NCBI RefSeq assembly: GCF_003337715.1
Contig: NZ_QPIX01000002.1
Coordinates: 338,767-402,766, forward strand
Reading direction: 5' to 3'
Length of the DNA stretch: 64,000 bases
Source: Ciceribacter lividus
GTDB lineage: Bacteria; Pseudomonadota; Alphaproteobacteria; Rhizobiales; Rhizobiaceae
How positions within the stretch are numbered: position 1 is the stretch's first letter; each line of letters begins with the position of its first letter. This document shows, in pieces, positions 18,025 to 27,354 of this stretch. The position numbers and the translations under genes were made by a program. The notes under the pieces are model-generated. The model saw nothing but the letters and a program-made list of their open reading frames with translations, made no database searches and had not been told where the DNA came from.

Positions 18025-18642
18025 TTAGACGAACGCGATATCCGGTCCGGCCACCGCCTTTTCCAACAATTGCCCATACTGGTCCTTCGGCACGTCGATC
18101 GCGCCGAAGGTCTTCAGGTGCTCTGTGGTGAACTGCGTGTCGAGCAGCGTGAAACCACGTTCCTTCAGGCGTTCGACGAGGTGGACGAGGCAGATTTTCG
18201 AGGCGTTGGTGCGCCGGGCGAACATGCTCTCACCGAAGAAGGCAGAGCCGAGAGAGACGCCGTAGAGCCCGCCGACGAGTTCGTCGCCCTCCCAGGCTTC
18301 GACGCTGTGGGCATGGCCCATCCGGTGGAGCGCGCGGTAGAGATCCTTGATCGTCTGGTTGATCCAGGTGCTCGGCCGGTCTTCGGCCGCTTCGGCGCAT
18401 TTGTCCAGGACGAGGTCGAAGGCGGTATCGTAACGGATGTCAAAGGGCCTGTGGCGGATCGCTTTCGCAAGGCTCTTCGAAACGTGGAACTGGTCGAGGG
18501 GAATGATGCCGCGGAGTTCCGGCTCGACCCAGAAGATTTCCGGATCGTCCGCCGATTCCGCCATCGGAAAGAGGCCGATGGAATAGGCGCGCAGCAGGAT
18601 CTCCGGAGTGATCGAATGGTCTCTGCTGCGCGGCCCTGCCAT
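18025..18642 (-). CDS. aat: Leucyl/phenylalanyl-tRNA-protein transferase
   Basis: This 205-residue N-end-rule enzyme adds Leu or Phe from aminoacyl-tRNA to proteins with basic N-termini, marking them for ClpAP. Recognisable motifs are [20 protein letters not shown] near residue 16, [40 protein letters not shown] and [17 protein letters not shown]. It lies nine bases after accC on the same strand, as the last gene of the accB-accC-aat run, and converges on the DUF2155 gene. Confidence 0.96.
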   Translation of the reverse strand: MAGPRSRDHSITPEILLRAYSIGLFPMAESADDPEIFWVEPELRGIIPLDQFHVSKSLAKAIRHRPFDIRYDTAFDLVLDKCAEAAEDRPSTWINQTIKDLYRALHRMGHAHSVEAWEGDELVGGLYGVSLGSAFFGESMFARRTNASKICLVHLVERLKERGFTLLDTQFTTEHLKTFGAIDVPKDQYGQLLEKAVAGPDIAFV

Positions 18643-18651
18643 TGGCGTTCT

Positions 18652-20001
18652 TCAGGCGGAGGTTCTGGCCAGATAGTCCTCCAGCCAGTGGATGTCGTAG
18701 TCGCCATTCGCGATGTCCTGATTGGCGATCAGGTCCTGGAACAGCGGCAGGGTTGTCTTGATGCCGTCGATGACGAATTCGTCGAGCACGCGGCGCAGGC
18801 GCATCATGCATTCGACGCGGGTACGCCCGTGCACGATCAGCTTGCCGATCAGGCTGTCGTAGTAGGGCGGGATCTTGTAGCCCTGATAGGCACCCGAATC
18901 GACGCGCACGCCGAGACCGCCCGGTGCATGGAAGTGCGTGATCGTGCCGGGGGAGGGCACGAAGGTGCGCGGATCCTCGGCGTTGATACGGCATTCGATG
19001 GCGTGGCCGGAGAAGGTGACCTCGTCCTGCGTCACCGAGAGACCGGCGCCCGACGCGATGCGGATCTGCTCGTGCACGAGGTCGATGCCGGTGATCGCTT
19101 CGGTGATCGGATGCTCCACCTGCAGACGGGTGTTCATCTCGATGAAGTAGAATTCGCCGTTCTCATAGAGGAATTCGACCGTGCCGGCGCCACGATACTT
19201 CATCTTCTTCATGGCGTCGGCGCAGATCTGGCCGATCCTCATGCGCTGCTCGACGTTGAGGGCCGGAGAATTCGCCTCTTCCCAGACCTTCTGGTGGCGA
19301 CGCTGCAGCGAGCAATCGCGTTCGCCGAGGTGGATCGCGTTGCCTTCACCGTCGCCGAGCACCTGGATCTCGATGTGCCGCGGCTTGCCGAGGTACTTTT
19401 CCATGTAGACGGCCGGGTTGCCGAAGGCAGCCGCCGCTTCGCTCCGGGCGGTGTTGAAGGCTTCTTCGAGCTCGCCTTCGGTCTTGGCGACCTTCATGCC
19501 ACGGCCGCCGCCGCCGGCGGTCGCCTTGATGAGAACCGGAAAGCCGATCCGGTGCGCGGTGGCCATCAGGTTGTCTTCGGTCACCTCACCGTCGGAACCC
19601 GGAACGACCGGAATGCCGAGTTCCATCGCCGTCTGCTTGGCGGTGATCTTGTCACCCATCAGGCGGATGTGCTCGGCCGTCGGCCCGATGAAGGTGATGC
19701 CGTGCGCATCGAGGATATCGGCGAACTTGGCGTTTTCCGAAAGGAAACCGTAGCCCGGATGGACAGCGTCGGCACCGGTGATCTCGCAGGCCGCGACGAT
19801 CTGGTGGATGTTGAGATAGCTTTCGCGCGAGGGCGGCGGGCCGATGCAGACGCTCTCGTCGGCGAGACGGACATGCATTGCGTCCGCATCCGCCGTCGAG
19901 TGTACGGCCACCGTGGCGATGCCGAGCTCCTTGCAGGCGCGCAGGACGCGCAGGGCGATTTCGCCGCGATTGGCAATCAGGATCTTCGAAATACCGCTCA
20001 T
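18652..20001 (-). CDS. accC: Acetyl-CoA carboxylase, biotin carboxylase subunit
   Basis: This 449-residue ATP-grasp enzyme carboxylates the biotin on AccB, the first half of the malonyl-CoA reaction. It starts [23 protein letters not shown]-grasp motifs are [13 protein letters not shown] near residue 160, [13 protein letters not shown], and [16 protein letters not shown] near 290, containing catalytic Glu and Arg residues. ATG at 20001 is preceded by GAGG with good spacing, and a GTG nine bases earlier overlapping the accB stop is less likely. The length equals typical AccC. Confidence 0.97.
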   Translation of the reverse strand: MSGISKILIANRGEIALRVLRACKELGIATVAVHSTADADAMHVRLADESVCIGPPPSRESYLNIHQIVAACEITGADAVHPGYGFLSENAKFADILDAHGITFIGPTAEHIRLMGDKITAKQTAMELGIPVVPGSDGEVTEDNLMATAHRIGFPVLIKATAGGGGRGMKVAKTEGELEEAFNTARSEAAAAFGNPAVYMEKYLGKPRHIEIQVLGDGEGNAIHLGERDCSLQRRHQKVWEEANSPALNVEQRMRIGQICADAMKKMKYRGAGTVEFLYENGEFYFIEMNTRLQVEHPITEAITGIDLVHEQIRIASGAGLSVTQDEVTFSGHAIECRINAEDPRTFVPSPGTITHFHAPGGLGVRVDSGAYQGYKIPPYYDSLIGKLIVHGRTRVECMMRLRRVLDEFVIDGIKTTLPLFQDLIANQDIANGDYDIHWLEDYLARTSA

Positions 20002-20006
20002 GGGCC

Positions 20007-20477
20007 TCACTCGATGATCAGCATGGGCTCGCCGTACTCGACGGGCCGGGCATCCTCGATCAGAATTTCCACGACCTTGCCGGAACGCGGGGCCGGGATC
20101 TGGTTCATCGTCTTCATCGCTTCGATGATGAGAAGTGTCTGGCCTTCCTTGACGATCGAGCCGACCTCGACGAAGGGACGGGCGCCCGGGGCGGGGGAGA
20201 GATAGGCGGTGCCGACCATCGGCGCGGTGACCGCATTCGCAAGATTGCGTGCCGGCTCGGCGGCAACTGCCGGAGCGGCGGCAACCGGGGCCGGGGCGGC
20301 CGCGGGAACCTGGTAGGCCGGGGCCTGCTGCATGGCGACCATCTGTGGACCGGAGCGCGAGACGCGGATTCTCAGGTCGTCCTGTTCGACTTCGATCTCG
20401 GTCAGATCGGTCTCGTTGAGGATGTTCGCGAGGTCACGGATCAGCGCCTGATCGATTCCCGATTTCTTTTCAGCCAT
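20007..20477 (-). CDS. accB: Biotin carboxyl carrier protein of acetyl-CoA carboxylase
   Basis: This 156-residue protein carries the biotin for acetyl-CoA carboxylase. It has an N-terminal helical part (residues 1-55), an Ala/Pro-rich linker (residues 60-80, [17 protein letters not shown]), and a C-terminal biotinyl domain. The biotin lysine is in [15 protein letters not shown]. The residue after the lysine is Thr rather than the commonest Met, a variant I recall from alphaproteobacteria. It is immediately upstream of accC. Confidence 0.96.
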   Translation of the reverse strand: MAEKKSGIDQALIRDLANILNETDLTEIEVEQDDLRIRVSRSGPQMVAMQQAPAYQVPAAAPAPVAAAPAVAAEPARNLANAVTAPMVGTAYLSPAPGARPFVEVGSIVKEGQTLLIIEAMKTMNQIPAPRSGKVVEILIEDARPVEYGEPMLIIE

Positions 20478-20498
20478 GGATGAGGTCCTATATTCTTG

Positions 20499-20936
20499 TT
20501 ATTGCGTGATGTTTTTCAGCGCGTGCAGCGCCAGGATGTAGCTGTGGGGGCCAAAGCCGCAGATCATGCCCTTGGCGGCCGGCGCGATCATCGACTTGTG
20601 GCGGAATTCTTCCCGCGCGTGGATATTGGAGATGTGCACTTCGACGACCGGCACAGAGATCGCGCGGATGGCGTCGTGCAGTGCGATCGAGGTATGTCCG
20701 TAGGCGCCGGGATTGATCGCGACGCCGACCGCCGCGTCATTGGCCTCGTGCAGCCAGTCGACGAGCCTGCCCTCGTGGTTGCTCTGGCGGAAGTCGACAT
20801 GGAAGCCGAGCGCGTCACCCGCTTCCTTGCAGTCGGCCTCGATATCAACGAGGGTCTTGCCGCCATAGATGCCGGGCTCGCGTTTGCCGAGCATGTTCAG
20901 ATTGGGGCCGTTCAGCACGAAGATCGTTTTGCTCAT
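20499..20936 (-). CDS. aroQ: 3-dehydroquinate dehydratase, type II
   Basis: This 145-residue dodecameric type II enzyme carries out the third step of the shikimate pathway. Motifs are VLNGPNLNMLGKREPGIYG with the catalytic Tyr at the end, FRQSNHEGRLVDWLH, AINPGAYGHTSIALHDA with the catalytic Glu/His region nearby, and VEVHISNIHAREEFRHKS. The start at 20936 gives the canonical N-terminus MSKTIFVLNG. It is followed after 21 bases by accB, a linkage common in rhizobia. Confidence 0.96.
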   Translation of the reverse strand: MSKTIFVLNGPNLNMLGKREPGIYGGKTLVDIEADCKEAGDALGFHVDFRQSNHEGRLVDWLHEANDAAVGVAINPGAYGHTSIALHDAIRAISVPVVEVHISNIHAREEFRHKSMIAPAAKGMICGFGPHSYILALHALKNITQ

Positions 20937-20977
20937 GAGGGGTCCGTCTCTCTTCAACCGCCTCCTATAGACTGAGA

Positions 20978-21006
20978 GGCCCGCAAGGGAAAGCCCCCTG
21001 CGGGCC
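20978..21006. repeat. G/C-rich hairpin between the dsbA-like gene and aroQ
   Basis: Eight-base arms GGCCCGCA and TGCGGGCC enclose an inner GGG/CCC pairing. It lies between the end of the thioredoxin-fold gene and the start of aroQ on the minus strand. It has no U-tract, so it may be an attenuator or an mRNA-stability element. Confidence 0.5.
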
Positions 21007-21066
21007 AGACGCTGGAGTTCCCCCGACTTTGCGGGGGAGAGAGGGGCTGAGACGTCTCTCCGGCAC

Positions 21067-21828
21067 TCAGCAGGCGGTGCGGCCGCAGCTGCGGACGTTC
21101 GCGACCTTCTCCTCGATCGCGTTCGAGCCGATGGCGCCGAACACCGCTTCGTTGCCGACGATGTAGGAGGGGGTGCCGGTGATGCCGAGGCTGGTCGCGA
21201 GCTGATAGGCCTCGCGGACGGATTCGTCGTTCGGGCTCTCGGCCATCTTCTTGCGGATATCGGCCTCTTCGACACCGAGCGAGGCGGCGACTTCGATCGC
21301 GCGCGCCTCATTGGCGCGGCCCTCGCCACCGAGCAGCGCGCGGTGGAACTCACCGTACTTTTCCGGCGCGATCTTCCGGAAGGCATCCGAGACCTTGTGC
21401 GCGGCTTCCGAATCCGGCCCGAGGATCGGGAATTCCTTCAGCACGAAGCGCACGTTCTTGTCGCCGGCAATGATCGAGTCCATGTCGGAAAGGGCGCGCT
21501 TGCAGTAGCCGCAATTGTAGTCGAAGAACTCGACGATCGTGATGTCACCCTGCGGATTACCGAGGGAGAGATCGTACTTCGAGGCAAAGAGCGCCTCCTT
21601 GTTGCTGTCGACTGCGGCCGAAGCCTGCCGCTGCCGCGCCTCCTGCTGCTTCTTTTCGAGCGCGTCCTGCACGTCGAGCATGATCTCGGGGTTCTCGATC
21701 AGGTATTCCTTGATGAACTCGCCGAATTCCTTCTTCTGCTGTTCGTCGAGCGCATTCACCGTCGTCGGCAGTGCTGCGGGCAGGAGGGCGAGGGCCGCAA
21801 CAGCGAGATGTTTGAACGTCAGGGGCAT
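21067..21828 (-). CDS. Exported DsbA-family thiol-disulfide protein (ScsC-like)
   Basis: This 253-residue protein has a signal peptide (about residues 1-26, ending TVNALDEQ). A charged helical N-terminal region follows (EQQKKEFGEFIKEYLIENPE, then KKQQEARQRQ), and then a thioredoxin fold. The redox motif is CGYC in VEFFDYNCGYCKRAL, and the cis-Pro loop is TGTPSYIVG. The helical extension resembles the oligomerisation stalk of ScsC-like isomerases. There is a C-terminal Cys pair (RSCGRTAC). Acts in the periplasm. The partner is unknown. Confidence 0.9.
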   Translation of the reverse strand: MPLTFKHLAVAALALLPAALPTTVNALDEQQKKEFGEFIKEYLIENPEIMLDVQDALEKKQQEARQRQASAAVDSNKEALFASKYDLSLGNPQGDITIVEFFDYNCGYCKRALSDMDSIIAGDKNVRFVLKEFPILGPDSEAAHKVSDAFRKIAPEKYGEFHRALLGGEGRANEARAIEVAASLGVEEADIRKKMAESPNDESVREAYQLATSLGITGTPSYIVGNEAVFGAIGSNAIEEKVANVRSCGRTAC

Positions 21829-21968
21829 GTCATTCCTCGTAAGGACCGTCGGGGCGCTGCCGACAGCCGGCTGGTTCCATCGGAACCGATTGGATTCGTC
21901 ATCAATGTAGTGTCTGGAGCACGGAATGGAAGGTCGAAAAATGGCCCCTCCGCACCAATCTCACCATT

Positions 21969-23195
21969 GTGAACACTGCAATAATACGGCAAATGTCGGG
22001 CGCCCCTCCCGATGCGAGAGAATTGCCCGTGGTCACCATCTCCAAACGCAGTGCCGTCGAACCCTTCCACGCCATGGATGTGCTCGCCGAAGCCACCAGG
22101 CGCCGGCAGGCCGGCAAGCCGGTCATCTCCATGGCCGTCGGCCAACCCGGTCATCCTGCTCCGCAAGCGGCTCTTGCCGCGGCCCGGACAGCCCTCGATC
22201 ATGGCCGGATCGGCTACACCGACGCGCTCGGCACCGGCGAACTGCGGCAGGCGCTTGCCGACTATTATCGCCGGCGGCACGGTGTTGCCGTCGATGCCGG
22301 ACGGATCATCGTCACGACGGGCTCGTCGGCCGCCTTCAATCTCGCCTTTCTCGGTCTTTTCGACGTGGGCGATGCAGTGGCGATTGCAAGGCCCGGATAC
22401 CCTGCCTACCGCAACATCCTGAAGGCGCTCGGCCTGACTGTCGTTGAAGTGCCGGTCAATGCCGGAACGCACTTCACCCTGACGCCCGAAAGCCTCGAAA
22501 ACGCGCAGCGCGAAGCGGGGCTGCGGCTGAAGGGCGTTCTGCTCGCAAGCCCCGCCAATCCGACCGGGACTGTGACCGGCAAGGCGCAGCTCGGAGACCT
22601 GGCGCGCTATTGCGAGGGGGAGGGGATCAGTCTCATCTCCGACGAGATCTACCACGGCCTGACCTTCTCCGGCGACGAGGCGAGCGCGCTGGAGATCGGC
22701 GACCGCGCGGTCATCATCAACTCCTTCTCGAAATACTACTGCATGACCGGCTGGCGCGTGGGCTGGATGGTGGTTCCGCCGGAACTCGTCCGCCCGCTCG
22801 AATGCCTGGCGCAGAGCCTGTATATTTCGGCGCCAGAGCTCTCGCAGATCGCGGCGGTTGCGGCTCTGGGCGCCGGCGAAGAACTGGAGCACTACAAGGC
22901 GAGCTGCCGCGCCAATCGCGACTATCTCATGGAGAGGCTGCCGACGCTCGGACTGCCCTTGCTTTCGCCGATGGACGGAGCCTTCTACGCCTATGTCGAC
23001 GTCAGCCGTCACACCAATGACAGCATGGCCTTTGCCCGCGAGATGCTTTCGGCAATCGACGTCGCGGCAACGCCAGGCCTCGACTTCGATCCGGTGGAGG
23101 GCCACCGCGCGATGCGTTTCTCCTATGCCGGCACCATGGCGGAAATGGTCGAAGCGCTCGACCGCATCGAGCACTGGCTGAAGGCCAGGTCGTGA
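21969..23195 (+). CDS. Pyridoxal-phosphate-dependent class I aminotransferase
   Basis: This 408-residue fold-type I aminotransferase has its Schiff-base lysine in NSFSKYYCMTGWRVGW (about residue 257). Other motifs are VGQPGHPAPQAAL, GSSAAFNLAF for cofactor phosphate, ASPANPTGTV, and SDEIYHGLTF with the Asp and Tyr that hold the pyridoxal ring. The substrate is not clear: it resembles the aspartate/aromatic group but is not AspC or HisC by obvious features. Start choice between 21969 and an ATG at 21993 is open. Divergent from the DsbA-like gene. Confidence 0.9.
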   Translation: MNTAIIRQMSGAPPDARELPVVTISKRSAVEPFHAMDVLAEATRRRQAGKPVISMAVGQPGHPAPQAALAAARTALDHGRIGYTDALGTGELRQALADYYRRRHGVAVDAGRIIVTTGSSAAFNLAFLGLFDVGDAVAIARPGYPAYRNILKALGLTVVEVPVNAGTHFTLTPESLENAQREAGLRLKGVLLASPANPTGTVTGKAQLGDLARYCEGEGISLISDEIYHGLTFSGDEASALEIGDRAVIINSFSKYYCMTGWRVGWMVVPPELVRPLECLAQSLYISAPELSQIAAVAALGAGEELEHYKASCRANRDYLMERLPTLGLPLLSPMDGAFYAYVDVSRHTNDSMAFAREMLSAIDVAATPGLDFDPVEGHRAMRFSYAGTMAEMVEALDRIEHWLKARS

Positions 23196-23295
23196 AAACG
23201 GCTGGAGAACAACGCTTCCGGAGGTTTGCGCAATCAATTTGCAAGACCTACGGCCGGAAGAAGCATCCACCTATTTGCAGCACAAGGACCTGAGA

Positions 23296-23853
23296 ATGTC
23301 AGATTATCTCGTGTGTGACCCGGTCTTCTCCGCGCCGGAACTCCTGACGCCACGCACCCGCATGCGCGGCCACCGCGTGGACGACTTCCATGCGATGGTG
23401 CGCATGTGGAGTGACGAAGCGGTGGTTCGCTTCATCTCGGGCAGGCCGTCGACACCCGCGGAGACCTGGTCGCGACTGCTCCGCTATATCGGTCACTGGC
23501 GAGCGCTCGCCTTCGGCTACTGGGTGGTGGAGGATCGCGAGACGGGTGCCTATCTCGGCGAGGTGGGATTTGCGGACTTCAAGCGGGATATGGAACCGTC
23601 CCTCGACGGAATTCCCGAGGCCGGCTGGGCGCTCGTTCCCGATATCCACGGCAAGGGGATTGCGACCGAGGCGGTGCGCGCCGCCCTCGGCTGGGCCGAC
23701 GCCCATTTCGTCGGCAGCAAGACAGCGTGCATTCTCAATCCGGATCATACAGCATCCGTCCGTGTCGCGGAGAAATGCGGGTTCGTGTCATGCGGAAGCG
23801 CAACAATCGGGACCGCACCGGTTCTTCTGATGGAAAGGGAGAGAGACGGCTGA
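23296..23853 (+). CDS. GNAT acetyltransferase, RimJ/RimL-like
   Basis: This 185-residue protein belongs to the RimJ/RimL-type GNAT group (Acetyltransf_3): TPRTRMRGHRVDDFHAMVRM at the front, GYWVVEDRETGAYLGEVGFA, WALVPDIHGKGIATEAVRAA for acetyl-CoA, and NPDHTASVRVAEKCGF. The ATG at 23296 follows AAGGACC with normal spacing and fits family length. An in-frame start 57 bases upstream is less likely. The target is unknown. A strong terminator follows. Confidence 0.88.
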   Translation: MSDYLVCDPVFSAPELLTPRTRMRGHRVDDFHAMVRMWSDEAVVRFISGRPSTPAETWSRLLRYIGHWRALAFGYWVVEDRETGAYLGEVGFADFKRDMEPSLDGIPEAGWALVPDIHGKGIATEAVRAALGWADAHFVGSKTACILNPDHTASVRVAEKCGFVSCGSATIGTAPVLLMERERDG

Positions 23854-23947
23854 TCGCGCCAGCCGGAAGGCCTTGCTGGGGGAGTTGTCGATAGGAATAC
23901 GCCCGACAAAGAGCCTCTCGCAAGCGACGCTGGCCTCGCCGGAAATG

Positions 23948-23978
23948 CGAAACGGCCGCCCAATGGGCGGCCGTTTCG
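23948..23978. terminator. Bidirectional rho-independent terminator
   Basis: A perfect 14-base inverted repeat, CGAAACGGCCGCCC and its complement, with loop AAT, lies between the convergent GNAT and rne genes. Flanking T-rich and A-rich residues make it usable in both directions. Confidence 0.85.
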
Positions 23979-24002
23979 TGTTCAGACCTGGGAGCGGCTA
24001 TC

Positions 24003-26828
24003 TCAGAAGAAGCCGCGCTTCTGCCACCAGCCACCCTTTTTCGGCTTTTCGCCTTCGCCTTCCGGCGTCGACGATTTCACCGATGTGACGACTGGTTCGG
24101 AGGAGGCGACGTTCGACTGGCGATTGGCACGAGCCGGCTTTGCCGGTTCCGCAGCCTCTTCGGTGACAGGTTCCTCGGTGACTGCCTCTTCGGCAACAGG
24201 TTCCTCGGCGAGCGCTGCGCTCTTCTCCGCGACCTCGGGTTCGACCGGCGCCGCTTCGGCGAGGATCGGCTCCTCGACCGGCGAGACGGCGACCTTGGCC
24301 TTGCGGGTGCGGCGCGGCTTGCGGGCTGCAGGCTCCTCGACCGACTCGATCGCCGCCATGGCGGACGATTCTTCGGTCACCGTTTCTTCGGCGATCGCCT
24401 CGCTCACTTCGGCGGTGGTTTCTTCATCCTCCGCCTCCGTTTCGTCGCCTTCTGCGCCTGCGGCTTCCGCCGCGCCTTCCTCGCCCGGACGGCTGCGGCG
24501 GCCACCACGCTTGCCGCGGCGGCGACGCTTGCGCTTCTGACCTTCTTCGGAGGTCTGCTCATCAACCTCGGCGGAGGCGGCTACGGCGCCTTCCTCTTCG
24601 CCCTCATCCTCGTCTTCGTCCTCGTCGAGGCCGTTGTGCGCGGATGCAGAGGCCGTTTCACCGTTACCGTTTCCGTTGCGGCCACGCCGGCGGCGACGGC
24701 GCTTGCGCTTGCGGCCCTGTTGCTCCTCGCCGGCGCCTGCCTGCGGGGCCGAGGCCGCTTCCATAGCTTCCTCTTCTTCCTCTTCCTCCGGCTCGATGTA
24801 GATTTCCTCCTCCTCTTCGGGTTCGGAGATCACCGGCATCAGGCTTTCGATCTTGACGGGATTGAGAACCGGCTCGCCACGGTCGATCGCAAAATGCTGT
24901 GATCCGACGCTGTCGTCGGAGTCAACCACGATCGAAACGCCGAAGCGGTGTTCGTAATCGACGATGGTGCCGCGCTTGTGGTTCAGGAGGTAGAGCGCCG
25001 TTTCCGGCGTCGTGCGCACGGTGATGTCGTGCGTCGTGCTCTTCAGGAGGTATTCCTCGATGCCGCGCAGGACATGCAGCGCGACGGAGGACTGCGACCG
25101 GATGAGGCCGGTGCCGCCGCAGTGCGGGCAGAGCTGCGTCGTCGATTCGAGAACCGAGGCGCGGATGCGCTGGCGCGACATCTCGAGCAGACCGAAATGC
25201 GAGATCCGTCCGACCTGGATGCGGGCACGGTCGTTCTTCAGGCAATCCTTCAGCTTCTTCTCGACGGCGCGGTTGTTGCGCTTTTCTTCCATGTCGATGA
25301 AGTCGATGACGATGAGGCCGGCAAGGTCGCGCAGACGGAGCTGACGCGCGACTTCCTCGGCCGCTTCGAGGTTCGTCTGCAGAGCAGTGTCCTCGATCGA
25401 GTGCTCGCGCGTCGAGCGGCCGGAGTTGACGTCGATCGCTACCAGCGCTTCGGTCTGGTTGATGATGATGTAGCCGCCGGACTTCAGCGTCACCTGCGGC
25501 TGCAGCATGCGGTCGAGCTGGGCCTCGATGCCGGAGCGCGAGAAGATCGGGTGAATGTCGCGATAGGGCTGTACGACCTTTGCATGGCTCGGCATCAGCA
25601 TCTTCATGAAGTCTTTCGCTTCACGATAGCCGTCTTCGCCGGCGACGACGATCTCGCCGATATCCTTGTTGTAGAGGTCGCGGATCGATCGCTTGATGAG
25701 CGAGCCTTCCTCGTAGACGAGGCAGGGCGCGGTCGAACTCAGCGTCAGCGTCCGGACGTTTTCCCAAAGCCGCATCAGGTATTCGAAGTCGCGCTTGATC
25801 TCGACCTTGGTGCGGTTGGCGCCGGCCGTGCGCAGGATGACGCCCATGCCCTGCGGCACTTCGAGACCGCGGGCGATTTCCTTCAGCCGCTTGCGGTCGG
25901 CCGGGTTGGTGATCTTGCGGGAGATGCCGCCGCCACGTGCGGTGTTCGGCATCAGCACGGAATAGCGACCGGCGAGCGAAAGGTACGTGGTGAGGGCCGC
26001 GCCCTTGTTGCCGCGTTCTTCCTTGGCGACCTGCACGAGCAGGATCTGCCGGCGCTTGATGACTTCCTGGATGCGGTACAGCTTGCGGGGCTTGCGCACG
26101 ACGCGATCCGGAACCTCTTCCATCGCGTCCTCGGCGCCGACGGATTCGATTTCTTCCTTTTCACCGTCGTTGTCGCCGTCATCGTCATCGTCGAAATCGT
26201 CACGGCCGCGGCGACCGCCGGCTTCTTCGGAGATTTCGTCCATGTCGACCATGGCGGCCATGGTGTTGCCGCCTTCGCTGCCGCCGTCTTCGTCCGTCGC
26301 CTGCGCACCGGCTTCTTCCGGCTGCTCGGCTGCGGCCTCCGTGGCTTTCTTGCCGCGCGGCTTGCGGGCACGCCGCGCCTTCGGCTTGGCGGCAGGCTCC
26401 TCGGCGGCCTCGGCCGGGGCTTCTTCCGCCGCGGCCGGTTCAGCGGCGAGTTCCGCCTCTTCGGCCGAAGAGGAGGCTTCCGCGGCTTGCGCTGCGGCCG
26501 GCGCTTCTTGTTCCGCATCGCCTTCGTCGGCGCGGCGGTGCTCTTCTGCCTCGGCGCTCAGGAGCGCCTGGCGATCCGCGAGCGGGATCTGGTAGTAATC
26601 GGGATGGATTTCGGCGAAAGCCAGGAAACCGTGGCGGTTGCCGCCGTAATCGACGAAGGCGGCCTGCAGGGAGGGCTCGACCCGCGTAACCTTTGCCAGA
26701 TAGATGTTGCCCCTGATCTGCTTCTTATGCTGGGACTCGAAGTCGAATTCTTCTATCCGGTTACCACGAACGACGACAACGCGAGTCTCTTCCTCGTGAG
26801 ACGCGTCGATAAGCATTCTGTCTGCCAT
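24003..26828 (-). CDS. rne: Ribonuclease E/G
   Basis: This 941-residue endoribonuclease is the core of the RNA degradosome. It starts ADRMLIDASHEEETRVVVVRG. The S1 domain (FDFESQHKKQIRGNIYLAKV) is split by an acidic/Ala-rich insert of about 200 residues, as in other alphaproteobacteria. The catalytic part has LVAIDVNSGRST and LIVIDFIDMEEKRN, and the Zn-link LCPHCGGTG. The C-terminal third is low-complexity acidic and Arg-rich (EEEEIYIEPEEEEEE, KRKRRRRRRG), ending in KKGGWWQKRGFF, the scaffold arm. Start at 26828 follows GAGGAG. A start 156 bases upstream gives no homologous sequence. Confidence 0.96.
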   Translation of the reverse strand: MADRMLIDASHEEETRVVVVRGNRIEEFDFESQHKKQIRGNIYLAKVTRVEPSLQAAFVDYGGNRHGFLAFAEIHPDYYQIPLADRQALLSAEAEEHRRADEGDAEQEAPAAAQAAEASSSAEEAELAAEPAAAEEAPAEAAEEPAAKPKARRARKPRGKKATEAAAEQPEEAGAQATDEDGGSEGGNTMAAMVDMDEISEEAGGRRGRDDFDDDDDGDNDGEKEEIESVGAEDAMEEVPDRVVRKPRKLYRIQEVIKRRQILLVQVAKEERGNKGAALTTYLSLAGRYSVLMPNTARGGGISRKITNPADRKRLKEIARGLEVPQGMGVILRTAGANRTKVEIKRDFEYLMRLWENVRTLTLSSTAPCLVYEEGSLIKRSIRDLYNKDIGEIVVAGEDGYREAKDFMKMLMPSHAKVVQPYRDIHPIFSRSGIEAQLDRMLQPQVTLKSGGYIIINQTEALVAIDVNSGRSTREHSIEDTALQTNLEAAEEVARQLRLRDLAGLIVIDFIDMEEKRNNRAVEKKLKDCLKNDRARIQVGRISHFGLLEMSRQRIRASVLESTTQLCPHCGGTGLIRSQSSVALHVLRGIEEYLLKSTTHDITVRTTPETALYLLNHKRGTIVDYEHRFGVSIVVDSDDSVGSQHFAIDRGEPVLNPVKIESLMPVISEPEEEEEIYIEPEEEEEEEAMEAASAPQAGAGEEQQGRKRKRRRRRRGRNGNGNGETASASAHNGLDEDEDEDEGEEEGAVAASAEVDEQTSEEGQKRKRRRRGKRGGRRSRPGEEGAAEAAGAEGDETEAEDEETTAEVSEAIAEETVTEESSAMAAIESVEEPAARKPRRTRKAKVAVSPVEEPILAEAAPVEPEVAEKSAALAEEPVAEEAVTEEPVTEEAAEPAKPARANRQSNVASSEPVVTSVKSSTPEGEGEKPKKGGWWQKRGFF

Positions 26829-27354
26829 GTAAGTTGTGCTCCTCGGCGCCTTCGCGGCAAGATCGAGTCGCACGTTGCTGGAACGGGCGAGAGATATCTT
26901 GGGGATGCGCCGGATATAGATGTCTTCGTCCGGTGGGGTGAGCGAGCAGCAACTGAACAGCTTCCGGGGCGCCGAGCGCTCCAAATCCGCTGATGTTTCT
27001 GACTACCTGCTGCAACGACATCAAAGACCGAACAAAAACGACAATGCCATAGGCCCTTGGGCCCGATGAATGCTCACAAAGAGCGTTTGGTGGTTACCCA
27101 CCAGTAGACGAAACCGGCCGAATGCCGGCTTGTGATCCAGTTTCAGGACAAAGCTGCAGAGACGACGGATGAATGTCCGGCAAGCTGGCGCCAAACCTTT
27201 TGTGGTTGGCAGCCGCGGCGATGATTCTATCCCGTGGGCATCTCTATCCCTCGGTTGCGTTGTATGTTTTCTCCACCGCAATAGCAAGGGAAAACCCATT
27301 TGTGCCATAATACCCATGGATTAGTAGTGTTTAGCACGCCGAGGTGATTCTCTT
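26829..27354. promoter_or_regulatory. Long divergent spacer with hairpins: 5' region of rne and amiC
   Basis: About 525 bases without a supported gene. On the rne side it holds hairpins: TGGTGG/CCACCA with loop TTAC at 27088-27103, and CCGGC/GCCGG at 27114-27128. Long structured leaders mediate RNase E autoregulation in other bacteria, so these may belong to the rne 5' untranslated region. The amiC promoter must lie at the right end. No reliable -35/-10 was assigned. Confidence 0.5.

Noticed and set aside
27021..27317. Minus-strand 98-codon frame in the rne-amiC gap
   Set aside because: No recognisable motif, mixed composition, and the region has hairpins consistent with a leader instead.
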